Positions 15,201 to 30,200 of a stretch of DNA of 64,000 nt are shown in pieces (position 1 is the stretch's first letter; the number at the start of each line of letters is the position of its first letter). The notes under the pieces are model-generated. The model worked only from the letters and a program-made list of their open reading frames with translations, searched no databases and had not been told where the DNA came from. A program made the translations under genes and the position numbers. Source of the DNA: Owenia fusiformis (taxonomy: Eukaryota > Annelida > Polychaeta > Sabellida > Oweniidae); the NCBI GenBank assembly GCA_903813345.2, contig CAIIXF020000001.1, positions 7,445,098 to 7,509,097 of the forward strand, read 5' to 3'.

Positions 15201-18200
15201 GAACTCGTAATCTGATTGGCTGTTGCAACACTGCGACAGAAATCATGTATAAGTCATTGCGCATAATAAGATCACGTGATTCAGTTTAATCGGGGGCTTC
15301 CAAATTGGTTATAGCAGGGTAACATCAATTAAAAAATATAACACATAATTTTCTGAAGAAAAAAAAGAAGTATCTTAAAATTGGAAGTGATAAATCTAAT
15401 ATCATATAATTTTTCTTAATATTAAATTATTAAATCATTGCAATCAATATCAACATTCATTCACTTCGCCCATGTCGATATTGATCAGCTCATTGATAGA
15501 AATGGTATCACTTAAAATAATATGATATCACATACTTTTAATTCAGTTGAGCATGAATCCAATTTTGATTATTCACAATTTATTGGTAGATCTGAAAACC
15601 AAGATATGGGCAAACATCTGTTGATTTACAGTATCATGTTGCATACGAAAATATCCCTCATTTGTCCATATTTGGTATTACTATAATTCTTACTCTATTG
15701 CAATGAGGTGTTTGTACCCCTACCCCCTCCCCCCCCATCCTATATACAAGCTTATTGCACCCAGGGTGGGGATACTTCAGTTAATATAGAAGTTCTTTCA
15801 TTGGGATCATCATGATAAACATCTCATTTCCTCTCAGCCCTGAGATGTTTCAGGTGAAGAAGAAAGATGCTATGAGTATCAAAATGCATTGGGATGGGGA
15901 TATCATTAAAGGTCCAAAATAGGAAAGGTCATGACATCAAACAAATGTTCACCAATCAATTAAACTCTGTAAATAAGCCTTTGGTTTTAAGAATCTATTT
16001 TTCAGGAGTAAATCTTAAAAATACATGTATATCTTGTACATGTATCTTAATACGTTAGTAAATGAGATATGGACCTCAAGTGGCAGTTTTCAAATAGTTT
16101 ATGTGGACATTATATAGAGGTCAGACCACTTGACTACTTGGAACAAATCATACGCAACCCAGTGATATAAAAATAATACATCTATGTAATAATATGAATA
16201 ATACTTTAGCAAATTGAAAGCCGATTAGAATAAGCGATCAAATTCTGGATTATATCTGAATGTCTTAACGTTCAGTAATACCCCTCAACAATTCCCGCAC
16301 TCCAATATACTTAACTCGTGAAAGGTTGGGTACATTTTGGGACAAGATTAGTGGATAAGATGATTACTGATTATAATATGTCCCTCTGTATGATATGCCT
16401 GTGGTTGAATAATCCCATGATCTTCAAATCAAGGGACATTCATACCAACGGTCTATTCATATTAATATCCATTTTCATAACTTATGTAGATATACAATAC
16501 TGGTTAAATATAGTTTAACAAAGTTCTACAAATATTAGACCATTTAGCACTTTGACTTTGAAACTACTATTACATGAATTCAGCTTAGAATTTTAGACTT
16601 TTACATATTTGCTCCAATTCCAGCATAATAAGTAACTAATGTCATGTGAGGTAACTTAATTATAACAAAAGTAAATTTTAGTCCCTTACAAACGCACGAT
16701 CCAAAGTGTCAAAAATACTTCTACACTCTTGCTTGAGATCCCCCTCTATTGAATTCTCCCTACTTTGATCCTATAGCACAGGGGTTAACAGGAAACAACA
16801 ACAAGAAGACTATACAGATATTCCATTCTGCCCAGATTTTGGAGCCAATAACCAATTCACATGATGAAGTATGACATATTATTCTAGCAGATCACCGTGG
16901 GCCAAATTTAATCATAAATTCCTATAATACTTTCTCTTTCAAAACTTCAGCCCAATTGAAAGTATTCAATTCATATGTGGCAATCTGAGTTTAGTCAGTG
17001 TGATGTTTTCAAACACTCTGTTATACAAATCAATAAGGGAGTATTTTGGGATGGATTTCAAAATGTCAACTTCAGATGTTACTCGAGTGCCATGCTCTAA
17101 CTAATCATGCATGTCTTGTTAACTATAAAATAATTCATTTCAATGACATGTTTGAAAACCACTTATTTTGAATTTTAAACTCTAAAGCAATATCCATAAA
17201 TCCATCATAACTGTATTTCACATCATACCAGGCATTATAAATTTGGAATCACAAGGTTTTGGGATTATCTTTTGCTAAAATATGCAATCCGTAAACAGTT
17301 GCATTCAAATATAAAACATACATACTGTAATTCAGAAACCAAACCATTTTGAATACTTAGGATTATTTGTAGCTTAACTATAACAAATGTGTCGCATCTT
17401 CATTTGTTGATGCTTTTTATAACATGATCTTTTTGGACATGTCATAAAATTAACATGGCTGAAACTCTCTACATTACATTTACACAAATTGAATCTCTGA
17501 GATAACAAAAACAAAACAAAACAAAAGTTTGGTCTCAAATCGCAATCAAATCAGAATCGCATCGTGAAGAGTGACTTATTTTAGAAAAAACAATCTGATT
17601 AGTCTTGCTTCAAGACCCTGGACCCCCGTCCTCCTTATATACTTTACACCAGTGTCGATTAGGTGATGAAGTCGATGTTTGAAGTCGATGAGGGGGGAGA
17701 GCTCCAGTCTTGAATCAAGACTACAATCCGATATAACTAACTGATTTAAGTAAATCTTTCACAAACCAGAAACTTTAAGATAAAGACACATAAAAAACAT
17801 GTGGTGCTCATATTTTGTGGATGGCTCATGTTATAAATGATACACTGAACATGAAGTGTAAGAGTCACATATTACCAACACGGCAGTGTTGTAAATGAAA
17901 CCCAGCTTAATATGTCTACCAAATCAGAGAATCATGACATCAACCGTGATTCATTTATATTACTGAAGACCAAGATGAGCTAATCTTGTTTCATGAAGTT
18001 TTCGATTACGGTGTATGTTCAATATGGAGGGTGGGAGTTTATCGAGATGATGCATAAGGGCCCCTAAAACATAGATCCTCAATACAAAATGTTAAATAAA
18101 AATATAAGGTACCTTTATATCTTACTCAATATTTGGAGTACTAGTATATGGACCACAGGTATAAGGTTTAAACACCTGAAACAATTTAAAGCAAAATTTA

Positions 18201-21200
18201 AAACAAATAAACAAGTTACAAGTTGAAATAATCTAAAACTCAAGGAACATCAAAAAACAGTTTAAACAATAATTAAATGTTTATACTCTACATCTTACTA
18301 TCTTTCCCCAATCTTTGAAGTTGTTTAATGTTTGGAAACATTGTCGTGCAATTGTTTATTCTCATGATGCTCCACCTGATGACGATGCTAATCAAACTAA
18401 GCATGATACCAGAACAATCAAGGATAATACTATTACATCACCTCCACCATTAATCAAGTGAACCCACAGACAGTGATAATTAGATGGATATGTTTGCTTC
18501 CCATTGTGGCCTACAGTTCACTAAAGCTGTCAGATAGCAGGAAGCCATCCATTCAATGAGAACTACATCTACAATTTTTACTGAAAATTGACTAAACCAA
18601 TTTGTGTAATAAAAGATAATTAACCTGTAACTTACTGTGACTAAACCAAATTTTAGCTGCACCTACATATGGTTTCATCTTTGCCCAAAAATCCAAAGTT
18701 AATTAAATCCAGTTTATTAAATCCAAATAAATCCTCATTTAAACATGATCATCTGATGACTCTACCTTCTGTTATCTCGATGAAAGGGATTTTGCATAAC
18801 CAAATCAATTTGAAAGTTTAACGAGTGAATCTTGTCCAACTTAGCTAAGTGAAGTGAAACATCCTGAACTTAAGATTTCTATCTAACTAAGTGCATTCCT
18901 TGCCATTTCTCTTATAAATTTGAATAAATGCCGATTTTCTGACATATCTGTATAATTATGAAAAAAGACTCCATATTAATTCAATGTATTTCATGCTATT
19001 TTTACTTATTTACCTTAATTCTGAACTTATAAATATGACTCAGTGATATGTTTTTTACAGATTGAGTTGCTCAGTACATGTAGAAAACATACTGTGACCA
19101 CCCTGTTAAAACACTGGACATCTTTTTGATCTCATTGCTTTGAAAAATACAAACAATTGTTTACTGCACCACATGAGTTAACTTCTTTCACGTCCCTTTA
19201 AAATGAGTTTTGTAACTAAAATGGCATTGGCCAAGATGAAAGGTGAAGTATCTAATTAAAAAAATGGAATGAATTTGTAACTTATAAAACAAGACACATA
19301 CAGGGGAATAAATGGTTATGTCATTAAGTGGTTTATTTGAAAAAACTCCAATCCAATGCAAAAAGACTCAGTACATACAATAGGCTCTATATTATAGTAT
19401 ACACTGTTGCTCATAAATATGGAATATTTTATAGATACGAACTGTTCGATGGAATTTCTACAAAATGATAACATTTTGATGAAAATTTGTAATGTGTTCT
19501 CATTCCCTCATCAGTTTTGCATATAAAACTGATTGGTATGAAAAGTTAAAACATTTATGGTTGATTAAACTTGTATTCACTCAGGTGACCCCATGACCTC
19601 ATGATATTGGTAACTTGAAAGAGATGTCCAAATCTTAGTTGTAATCATTATGCACATTTTATTAAATTTTAATTTAGAGTTGGAAGAGTTTTTAGAAGGC
19701 ATGCCCCATAGAATAAGCGAAAAAGAGCATGGCAGGTCATAGGGATGGCGCTCTCTGGCATGAAACAAACTGCCATTGCCAGGACCCTAGGGGTGTGTCA
19801 GGAACAGTCTCTAAAATTTTGCAGTGGTACCAAAGGCACTGGAATATGACTCCAGGTCACAGCAATAGTGGCCCTAGAGAGAAAAATGTAAGAAAAGACC
19901 ACCACATACTGCATTTATGTCATCAAAATCGCTTATCAGTCAACCAGTGGTCTACGAAGTGAATGGCTGTCCCACCTCAAAACCTGTGTTTATAGACAAC
20001 CAGTGATTTCTTTAAAACGGATGCAAGGCCATGAGACCTTTAAAGAGACCAGGAAAGCACCAAAACATTGGACCTAATCTTTGGTGTCATAGGACAGCAT
20101 GTGAAGAAATAAGATGTGTCCTCCACAAAGTTGATAATTGTGTTCGTTTCTGTCATAGACCAGGGGAAAAAGACAATAAGGACACTTACTGATGTGGCAG
20201 TCCATGAAGGCGACCCTATTTATGTTTGGAGTAGTATTACAGAGGTTGTTTGGAGCAGTACTACAGACGTTGCACCCCCTTGGTGATTCCAAAACATAAT
20301 TTAAGAGTAATTTGACCTTTTGGACCTCCATCAAGTACCACATGCAAATAGAGTGTTTTGGGGCAACATTCAACTGCAGAATGATCATACTGATGCATAT
20401 GCTAGTGGCATCGTGTTGGATTACATCAGGGCAGGCAATGTGGACCAGCTACCATGGGCACAAAAGTCAGCCAAGCAGGCTAATGCAAAGCAAATGTGGG
20501 ACGACCTTGGTAATGAGAATCGTGACTTGGACCCCCACCTCAAAATTTAGACACGTTACGTACTGCCCAGATTGAGGAATGGGGCCTTATTTCACTTAGA
20601 AAGGTCAGATGTTTCATTCTATGCTGGTCCGGTAGGGTTGATGCTCTGATTGCAACACAAAGAGGACATAACGCATATTAGTGCTATCATTGGATAGAGG
20701 ACACTTCAATGTTCATGACCAGATGTTTATTTTGTTTGATCTGTTTTACATGACGATTTGGATCGGGGTGTTTTGAAAATGCAAAAATTCTTAGCGTACC
20801 CCTGTTTAAATAACAGTAATTTTCTAAACTTAAATGTGAATATTTTTTCTCTAAAAAATGTTGATTTGTAGATGAAATATGTGGTTATGATTTGCCTAGA
20901 AAATAAATGTCTGAACCAACTCCAAATAAATGTTCTCTTACTCCAAACTTTGAATTCTGAGCTGCCAAATCTAATATTCCATATTTATGAGCAACAGTGT
21001 ACTCTCTGTATTGCACGATTGTTAAAAAACAAATTCTCAGGTGAAAATAAAATAATGTTTTTGTATGATATGAATAATTTCTATCTAATGTTCAAAACGT
21101 GCATGTCATTATACATGATATTAGTATATTTTTACATTTTGAATTACCATTAAGCAAAGGTCACAGAAAACTCAATGGACTTCTCCCTTATATCTAGCCC

Positions 21201-24200
21201 CATACTGGCATACATTGTATGAATCCAAAACTAAATTATGAAAATTTACTTAAGAAATGACCATTACAGCATTATGAATTGATTTAAATGAGTTTTGGCT
21301 TTAAGTATAGAAATATTGATGATTTGCTATAGTTGTGACCTGCCACATACTAAAAGTAGGTTGGAGTCTAACAGTGATTCCAATATGGGATAAACAGATT
21401 ACTTTTCATGTATTTTCAAAGCTGATTTATTGGACATTAATAAGGTGAAAAATGTAGGATGTTAAAGTGTAGATTGTTCAGGATTATTAAGAAGATTTTA
21501 GGTTTAAAGCATGTAACTTGTTGTAATATATTATTTTTATTCCCGCCATTCAATAGTTTATCTGAAGTTTATCTAAAGTCACTTGGAACACATGTCTGGT
21601 TATTTCATCATGTTTCTTCTTAAATGTATGAATAAAATATTATTAATATAAAAAGATCCTTGTGAAATATTAATTTTCAACTATGTAAAATAGGGTTCAA
21701 GTGTTTTTAGAATTGCTGTGAAGTGGAACTTTTTATTTAAATGCAAAAGTAAAATATTGTCTTGATTTGTAAAACTATTTCAAAAATCACAAAATTCTCG
21801 CAAAAACTATCGATTCATGCAACACCTCTTAACATACTCAGAAGCCATCTAGGTGATTTTGAACATAACCCAGGCATTATGTTTAAATAAAGCGGATTTT
21901 AAACTATGAGAACCAAAGTATCCTTTCAGTTATTTCAACATAAGATGAACTTTCAATTTTGCACACATTCCTCTCTTTGAGTTTCAGGACATCAGTAGTC
22001 TATTAATATTGTCTCTCTAAAAGAACAGTATGTCTAAAGTGACTTTTAATAAAATGTTCAATGGAATATTTGATCTGGTCTAAATAAGATTAATCGGTTA
22101 TGTATAAAATGTTAGCTAGTTGCTATGTTATAAAGTTAATATTTTTTCAAGGAATTCTGAATCTGCACTGTATTTTGAAATCATTATTAACTGCTAGTAT
22201 ACAGTCCTTGGTTGGTTTATAATCTTAAATTCTCTGTATATTTACTGTTTAACAATAATTCACTTCTAAAGCCCCCCAATACTAAATGTAAATTACAGTC
22301 GATTGAAGTTAAAACCAATAAGACGCAAACATCAATTAATACACTTTTAATGATTTCTTTCGTAATTAAGTGATTTAGTCAGTCAACTAAAATCTAAATT
22401 TGTTCTTTTTGTCATGATTGTAGGATTATTTACCCACAAGTGAAACAATATACTTTTATAACAAAAATATAGTTTTTCAGTATTTCCAAACTACATATAC
22501 GTCACAAACTTTACTTTCCCAATATGTACAAAAACTGACAGTAAGGTAAAACTGGTGTATCTGAACACCTCTCTAATCTGAACTCCTCTCAATGTATGTG
22601 AATACATTTTTGGTTCCATCTTCAACGTGTCCTAGACTTCCATGTTACAAAGCCTTGAAATGTGAATATTAGCCAATCTAGATACTGAATACCTCAATGG
22701 CATTCAGATTAGACATGTTTTACTGCTGTATATGGTTATAAAATAATAATATAAATACAGTTATATGTCAGAACATTGTATGTCCAAACATATTTTATGA
22801 AACAGAATGAAAAAAAGACAAATATGAATAGATTTTGGTGACATTCTGCAATGACGAAACTATCAATCTGAATCTATACCAGAATGATACTCTATGAATC
22901 CTTGTTAAATTTGAACTATGAAACGGAGAAGACAAACTCAAGAAATACCCTTTACCTTGTTAACAGAAAACTAATGTTTGAGTAGGCTGAAACGTATTCA
23001 AACATCTCAGATGCAATACACATTATTTGTATACTTGTTCAGTACAAAGTAAATATGCCACTAAATTCAGAATAAAAACCATTGAGCAACTAATAAAGGT
23101 TTGGAGTACAATATGAAATGTTTATCAGTTTACTATTAGAGACACTCATTGCCTAATGTACACTTGCATTTATATTCAGGAAACACCTTTGAACACCATT
23201 CTGAACACCTGTAGTGAATAATGAACACCTAGAAACACCCACTCACAGTTATATCTTGTCAATGTTTTTAAAGACAAAAGTAATAAATTCACCATCATAT
23301 GTGATCTTATTTTTAGAAATGTACCAGGACTTCCATATTTTCTATCCAGATTAAATAAATATCCATGTATGAAGAACATGAATATGGCATTTTCAGAAGG
23401 TTACTAAGAGTGCAACAATATCGCACTCATGCCTTATAACTATGGTTGATTCTGGTTTTATGGAGACAATTATTAGTCCAGGGTTTGTGGCTTGACAAGC
23501 TGTATTGGTGAGAAAGTTAATGAATAGTACTTAACTACCGAAGCAGACATAAGGAGCTTTACATCAATGATAAGGTGACTTTAATCTACTATTATCCAAC
23601 AGAATGATTAAAGGAAAACACCTGTAGCATGGGTATAAGGTAAAGATATAACCAGCACAAAAATCAGATTGAGATTTAAATTGATGGTGTGAATACTGCA
23701 TGGTCAAGAAATCATAAAATTATCATCAGATATCAGACAAATAACATATTGACTGATGTAGATGGTCCCATATTGAACCATCAAGGTATTCCATGCCTGA
23801 AGTCATACACTGGTTTTACAGTATGGATAGACCTCTGTCGTTAATACTCTGAATTTTACTCATTCAGTGATGACTTCTATGATTGAAGCAACTGAGTGGT
23901 ATGTCAAGTTGAATCCATTTGCAAGACAAGTACAATTTGCAACAAGTTGATATTTTGGCAAACCATAAAAAATTAAGTTTTGGACAATTCTTCATCAGAA
24001 TGTCAAAAAATCCTGGAGAGAATTCTGAGGTTATATTACATGTATAATGTTATAGAACATGTACAGTACATGTATATTGGTGACTTTATTGAAATATGAA
24101 AATAATCTTATTCATACACAGAAAGCTATACTTGAAAGTGTATGGGTCACTGATGCAGCTGAAACATTGTGGAAAATAAAGAAACGATGTTGTCTTACCT

Positions 24201-27200
24201 CTGGAACCAGATCTCGAGTTGCCAAGGGAACCCCCTACTGAAGACATCGGAGTCATTGTGAAGTCATTGGAACTCATGTACGTCTGGGAACTTGTAAAAC
24301 TACCAGAAAAACTTGAGTTTGTTCTACAACTTCTCCCTGTAACAATAGAAAAAATAACTGAAATAGCTGAAGAACATAACTATGTTGAATTTGTTTTTAT
24401 AAGTATAAAGAAGTTAGATTCATATTTTACTAGAATCATGAAAATGAAAATATTTACCAGTTTCACTGTCCCATATGTACATTATACCCATTTTGAATAT
24501 GAATGTCAAATGAATTATCATTAACTTTCCTTGGTTATATAGTCCTAGCAAAAATAAATTAGCTGCAGATAAAAACAATCAATCAAATGAGCTGAACAGT
24601 GTCAAACATTCAAGGACTGCAACTGTCAATCATCTAATAATGTTTGTACATGATTGCCTTGATGAGCTAGCTCATCATAAAGTGTAGCATTTAACAATGA
24701 TAATATATAATGATGTGCTTTCTCTCTCTCTCTCTAGAAACCCCATGATAGAAATGTCAGGTGTGAAAAAGAAGATTGTTAAGACAAGAGCACCCCAGTC
24801 TTAATGCTGAATTTGATTGCAATTATACATTTCTGGATAATAGTATTTGAGCGAAGTCGGAACTGATGACATCAAAATAATGAAACAGAGAGTAAAGGCG
24901 AAGGCAAGTAACCAGCTTTCATCTCATTATTTTGAAGAGGCAGCTTTCATTTTCAGACCTCCTAGATTTCAAGTCATGTCAATGTGGTCATTAGTTCCCA
25001 CCATGCTTGCTGACCATGTTCCTTGCACAAAACAAAGTTTCACAACGTGAACAATCATGCATTGAGTTCCCTCACCGTGAACTACAAAGAAGTTTGGGAG
25101 AGAGGAAACATTTGTTTGTGACTATAGAATCGATAATTATGTTGTGAGAACCGTGGTTCGGTAGGAAGGAACGAGGACAGCGAGGTCGGAACTGATGAAT
25201 TTGTGAGAATGTGAGTGGAAGTCTTAGAGGCCTAATTTTTCAACAAAGCTCAAGTTTTGCCAGTTTTGCTTCAAAAACACTAATTTTGATCAGCCTTATA
25301 AATTCATTGATTAAAATATGCAAATTTAACCCTAAATTTTTTACTAGCATTTAGCCATATTCTAGATTGAGATTTTCCATGGTGAAATATATTTTGGGAG
25401 AGGGTGGGTCTGAGGGAAAGAATATGATGAATATGAAATTATGAATTTGATAATACGAGTAAATACTTAGTTTAGCACTTTAAATGATTACAGACAGAGA
25501 ACTTTTGAATAGTAGGTTTCGGAAAAAGGCTTTGGGTTTGGGGCTTTGGGTGGAGAAAAACTACATCATGCCCGTAGCCAGGGGGGGGGTTCGATGGCTT
25601 GGAGCGAAACCCATCTGGCCAAAAATTCTTTCAAAATCATGCAGTTTTTCACCATTCTGAGTACTTTTGAAGTGATTTTGGCCATTTCTGGACCACAATT
25701 GTCAAAAGTGAACCCCCCTGGAATTTTTCAAAAAGTGAACCCCCCTCCCCTTGGAAAATCCTGGCTACGGGCATGTACATGTACAAAGCTTTCCATGTGT
25801 CACTAACTTTGAATTTTGGACTCCATACTACATATACATGTATTCAAAAAAATATATCAATGGTGATGAGCAGTTATTGAGATAAATTAATTGTTATGTT
25901 TTTGAATTAAAACGTGGTTAATGGGATTTAGGCCAAGCAAATGGGCTCATAAAAGGCCCAAACATCCCAAAAATTGCAACAGTTTTTAAATTAGTCTTAT
26001 ATTATGTATTGATATCAGTTGAAAAACATATCAAAAATATAGAAAAATGTATGCAGTGGACAAATATGAAATTTCACTTCCTAGGTACCCCCTACAACCC
26101 TACCCCAAAATTGAGTATTGGTAGGAAACAATGTTTTGTTCCCAAATGGAATACTTTAGTCAAGTATTCAAGCTTTATTACGATAGATCACATATTCACA
26201 AATAATTAAAATATCGTTTTGATCATTTTTGAGACCAGTAATTGGTCATTTGACCCCAAAGTATAACAAAATAGGCCAGAAAACATGCATGTTATCACAT
26301 ATCTATTTAAATATTTTAGGATCAGTTTGTCTGAAAACCATGAAAAAAATCATGGTGTTACATATTCATATGAACTTCATATTTGGTGAGTATCAGACTT
26401 CTAACTTGTACACTTAGGAAGAAAAAAATTATTTCTTTTTCATAGTTTTGCCCCGCCCACTAGGGGAGACTATAGTTTTGAATATCTATTTAGATATTTT
26501 AGGATCAGATTGTCAGAAAAGCATGAAAAAAATCATGGTGTTACATATTCATGTGAACTTAATATTTGGTGAGTATCATAATTCTAACGTGTAGACTTAC
26601 AAAGAAAAAAAAATTTCATTTTCATAGTTTTGCCCCGCCTACTATAGGGGAGACTATAGTTTTGATGACAAACTCCCACAATGCATGACATTCGTATTAG
26701 AGTTGACATCTAAATCATTTATATAGGCTTGTCATCATCTAAAATACAGGTTTTGTGAACCTTATTAGTATGAAAATAGGAATTATTAGTTGCACCAGGT
26801 GAAATGTTAAGGTGACCTCACTTTTAATTGATGAATAATTACATATCACCACTCTGATATTAGGGTATTTGGTAACTGCTCTATACTAGGCTTATCTAAA
26901 TAATGTATTGTAGTTTCTGTGGAATTTAATATTGTTTAAATTATTAATTACAATCCGCAATTACAAAATTTGCATATATTTAAATTCATCAGATAAATAA
27001 ATCATTACTTAAGAATACATTACTATGGAACTGGATGTATAATGTTGTAGAAACGATTTTATGGTTATTTAAAGTAATTTAACTGATAGAGCACATTTAA
27101 ATCTCAGATATCTGGGGAGTCTTTCATTAAAATTTCAATGGAATGATGGTAATTCTGTCTGTCAGGTTGGAAAACATTGAGTGTACATGTGCTACACATT

Positions 27201-30200
27201 CAGAATCGGATGCAGATATTGTGATTGTGAAGACTGCAATCCAAAGTGTTCCAACCTCAAATACAGTACTCATACAGTTCTCCTTGTGCTTCTCATTTAT
27301 CATGCACAAAACACAAACTTCAACATTTTCTTCAAACTTGAACCAAAAGCAGCAACCCAAGAAACAAAATGTTGGATATAAATGAAATAAGATTGTCTTT
27401 GGGAAAAGTGGTATGTGACAATATTTTCTTTATCCATGCTTTTCTGGGGTGTGACACCTCATTCTGAATCTGGTTATATATGGGATTGACAAGAAGCTAT
27501 CATTGAGGCAGATAAAAAAGAGTGAGTTCTTGAGAAGACAAGCGGTCGTTTTTAAATTACCAAAAGCACCGGTGATCCGCTCGAAAACGCCCGTTTAGGT
27601 ATGACAAAATGTCTAAACGTCGAATGTGAGATTTTTCTTTCACGTGTTGTACGCAGAATCCCCACGATGTTTTTTTCTCACAATCGTGTATCAGTATCAC
27701 ATGTTTTAGAAAATGTACATGTTTGCGCAAAAATAGCTTAGAAGACAATTCTTGATTTAATTCCTCACTTAAGTTACATAAACGGTTTGGGTTAAAAGTG
27801 CAAATCTTAAACCATTTATGTAACTAAAGTGAGGAATTAAATCGACGATTCTGTTGTCTTCTGAACTATCTGTTCGCAAATATGTACATTTTTTAAACAT
27901 ATGATACTGATACATGTTTGTGATAACAATGTTGTGGGAATTCTGCCTACAACATGTGAAATAAGGAAAAAAAGAAAAATCATAATACCTTCGATGTTCT
28001 GACATTTTGTTACAACGTACTTAGGCTTCAAAAATTCTATTAAAAGAGAGCAGCAAGATCTGAATTATTGCAGCCCCATGTTCTTCCTCCAACGTCTGAT
28101 GCTGCGGGATACCACAGTTATAGAGCGTACCTTCAGATCCAGGAGTGGAAGGGAAATAACCTGCCTCCATTATAATTGGGCTGGGAAATAAGCAGCGAAT
28201 TGAAGCTTTTGTACCAATAACGCAGATGCGAGTAAGTAGTTACCAGATTCACCACCAGATGGCTCATTTGGGTCAGATAGCATGGCTGGTATAGTAGAAA
28301 GTTCCCTAACTTAAATTACATCTATTTGCGTGGTTCAATTTTCATATAACCCTTATGTATCTCATAGTTATGCAAATTAAAATATGTCCAGTACAAGAAA
28401 TTGTTATCTGTCCAATACAAGATAAGATAATTCAATTTTTGTGATTTTGTAACATGGGGTCTATGGGGAATATTTCAAATATGACATCATTTTGAATTTT
28501 GAATATTTAATGAATATTTCTACTCGTATCTAGTCTATTGCCTACCTGCAGCTCCCCTCTCTTAGAGATCATCCATTGTGTGTGTAAGACAGATTGAACT
28601 TCTATGAGATGTACTTGCAGAAAACGGAATAACTGTTCTAATGTATGTAAGGTATGCAAATGCATTTGTGCAAGTACCTCCATTACTGATCATGAAAATA
28701 ATGATGACTAAAAAATGAAGGCTGGTGATAGGCAAGGTTGAAAGTGATTGTTGTTACAACATAAAAGTATTAAGCTTATTTAATCAGCATTATTTTTTGC
28801 TCTCTATAAGTAAGACACATATATGTAAGTTAAGATTACAAAATGAAGGCAGCATTTTTGATAATGAACATAACGTAATCGAACCATGCCCTGTATAAAG
28901 ACCAGGGATTTACTTTGCGTTACACTAGCTATTATGTTAACTCAGTATAATTTATTAACGTAGAAACATTTTCCTCATTTTTTATTGAATTTCATCTTGA
29001 AATCCAACATTCTACAGTTGAACTTCTTCATTTCAATTCTCAATATCACAGTGTGGTTAAGAACATCTTAGTCAAAAGCAACAATTTTCCTTAATACAGG
29101 GTGAGCTAAAAAGGTAACCCAAACAAATCTTAATAACCCAGTCCAGTCATCCTGCATGAATTTAGTGTCATATTTTGCAGAATTGAGCCTTGGTCAATGT
29201 ATTATCAATCTAGTCTCAGTGGTCTATCTCTAGTGGTCACGATTTTATGGCCATTTTATACCATGCCATGAAATATGGGCTTCATGCCTGGAGGTCAACT
29301 TGAACGTATCGGGCGTAGTTTTTCAAATCAGGAGCATAAAAATCGTGTGTTATGGCTCTCATCTTCATTCTTATCTCTTGTTTTAATGTTTCAAGGGTTG
29401 TTAGTATCGAAAATAGGTCCACAGATAAAAAAAAACTGGTGGTATTGATATCCAGTCAGTTAGGCACATTTCGATATTTTGAGCACATTTTTTAAATGGC
29501 CATAAAATCGTGACTATTAAGGATAGATCAATGACACTTAGTAGAATGAAAGAACATTGAACAAGGTAATTGTGCAAAATATGATGTCAAACCCATGCTG
29601 AATGACTGGGTTATTAACAAAAATTTGGTTGGGTTACCTTTTTTGGCTCATATTAATAACCTGATGTCAGGGACAGGGATATTTAACATTTTGTTGCCTT
29701 TTCAAGGATATTTTTAGAACACTGATTGTACTTAATTTCTAACAAATCGTTCTCTGTTTTAACAGAAAATGTATCAAATTGAATATAATAAGGGCAAAAC
29801 ATTTGATAATTTAGCAGTTATCAACTAAAAGTAGGGCTTCCCCTATATTTCACCTGGCATTTGCAGTTTTTTCTACTTTTTTTTACATAATCCTTCCCTG
29901 AAAACATCAAATAACTGTTTTCAGGACAAAATAAGCCTTTACAAATAATTTACTTGTGCTATTGAGTTCAAATATGACATATCTTGGAAGTAATTAAACA
30001 AAAGTAAGGTCACCCCAAAAGTTGGTGTGGTAAAATATTGAAATTTCAAATATTATTATCACCCTCAATATTCAACAAATGACCCTGATACTCATCAAAT
30101 ACAATTTTCAGGTATACATTAACCTCCTTGATTTTTTTCATGCAATTCTGATGAATTGATACAGAAATAAATACATTGTTATATTAAATTCGGGCTATTT

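Larger units (their letters stand above)
11457..24198 (-). other. Long FBXL7 intron (long isoform), repeats only
   Basis: Apart from the Tc1 relic and two short inverted-repeat elements I see no exon on either strand. The 155-codon frame at 12632-13099 has no recognisable motif. Confidence 0.55.

Noticed and set aside
15061-15264. Alternative FBXL7 first exon or promoter at a CpG-richer patch with a CCAAT-like motif
   Set aside because: No phase-1 donor in the right place, and CCCGATTAA/TTAATCGGG inverted motifs suggest a decayed repeat.
24847-25050. 67-codon plus-strand frame with GAAGTCGGAACTGATGA motif
   Set aside because: Part of the motif recurs nearby at 25170-25200, suggesting a repeat; no family similarity and no splice context.
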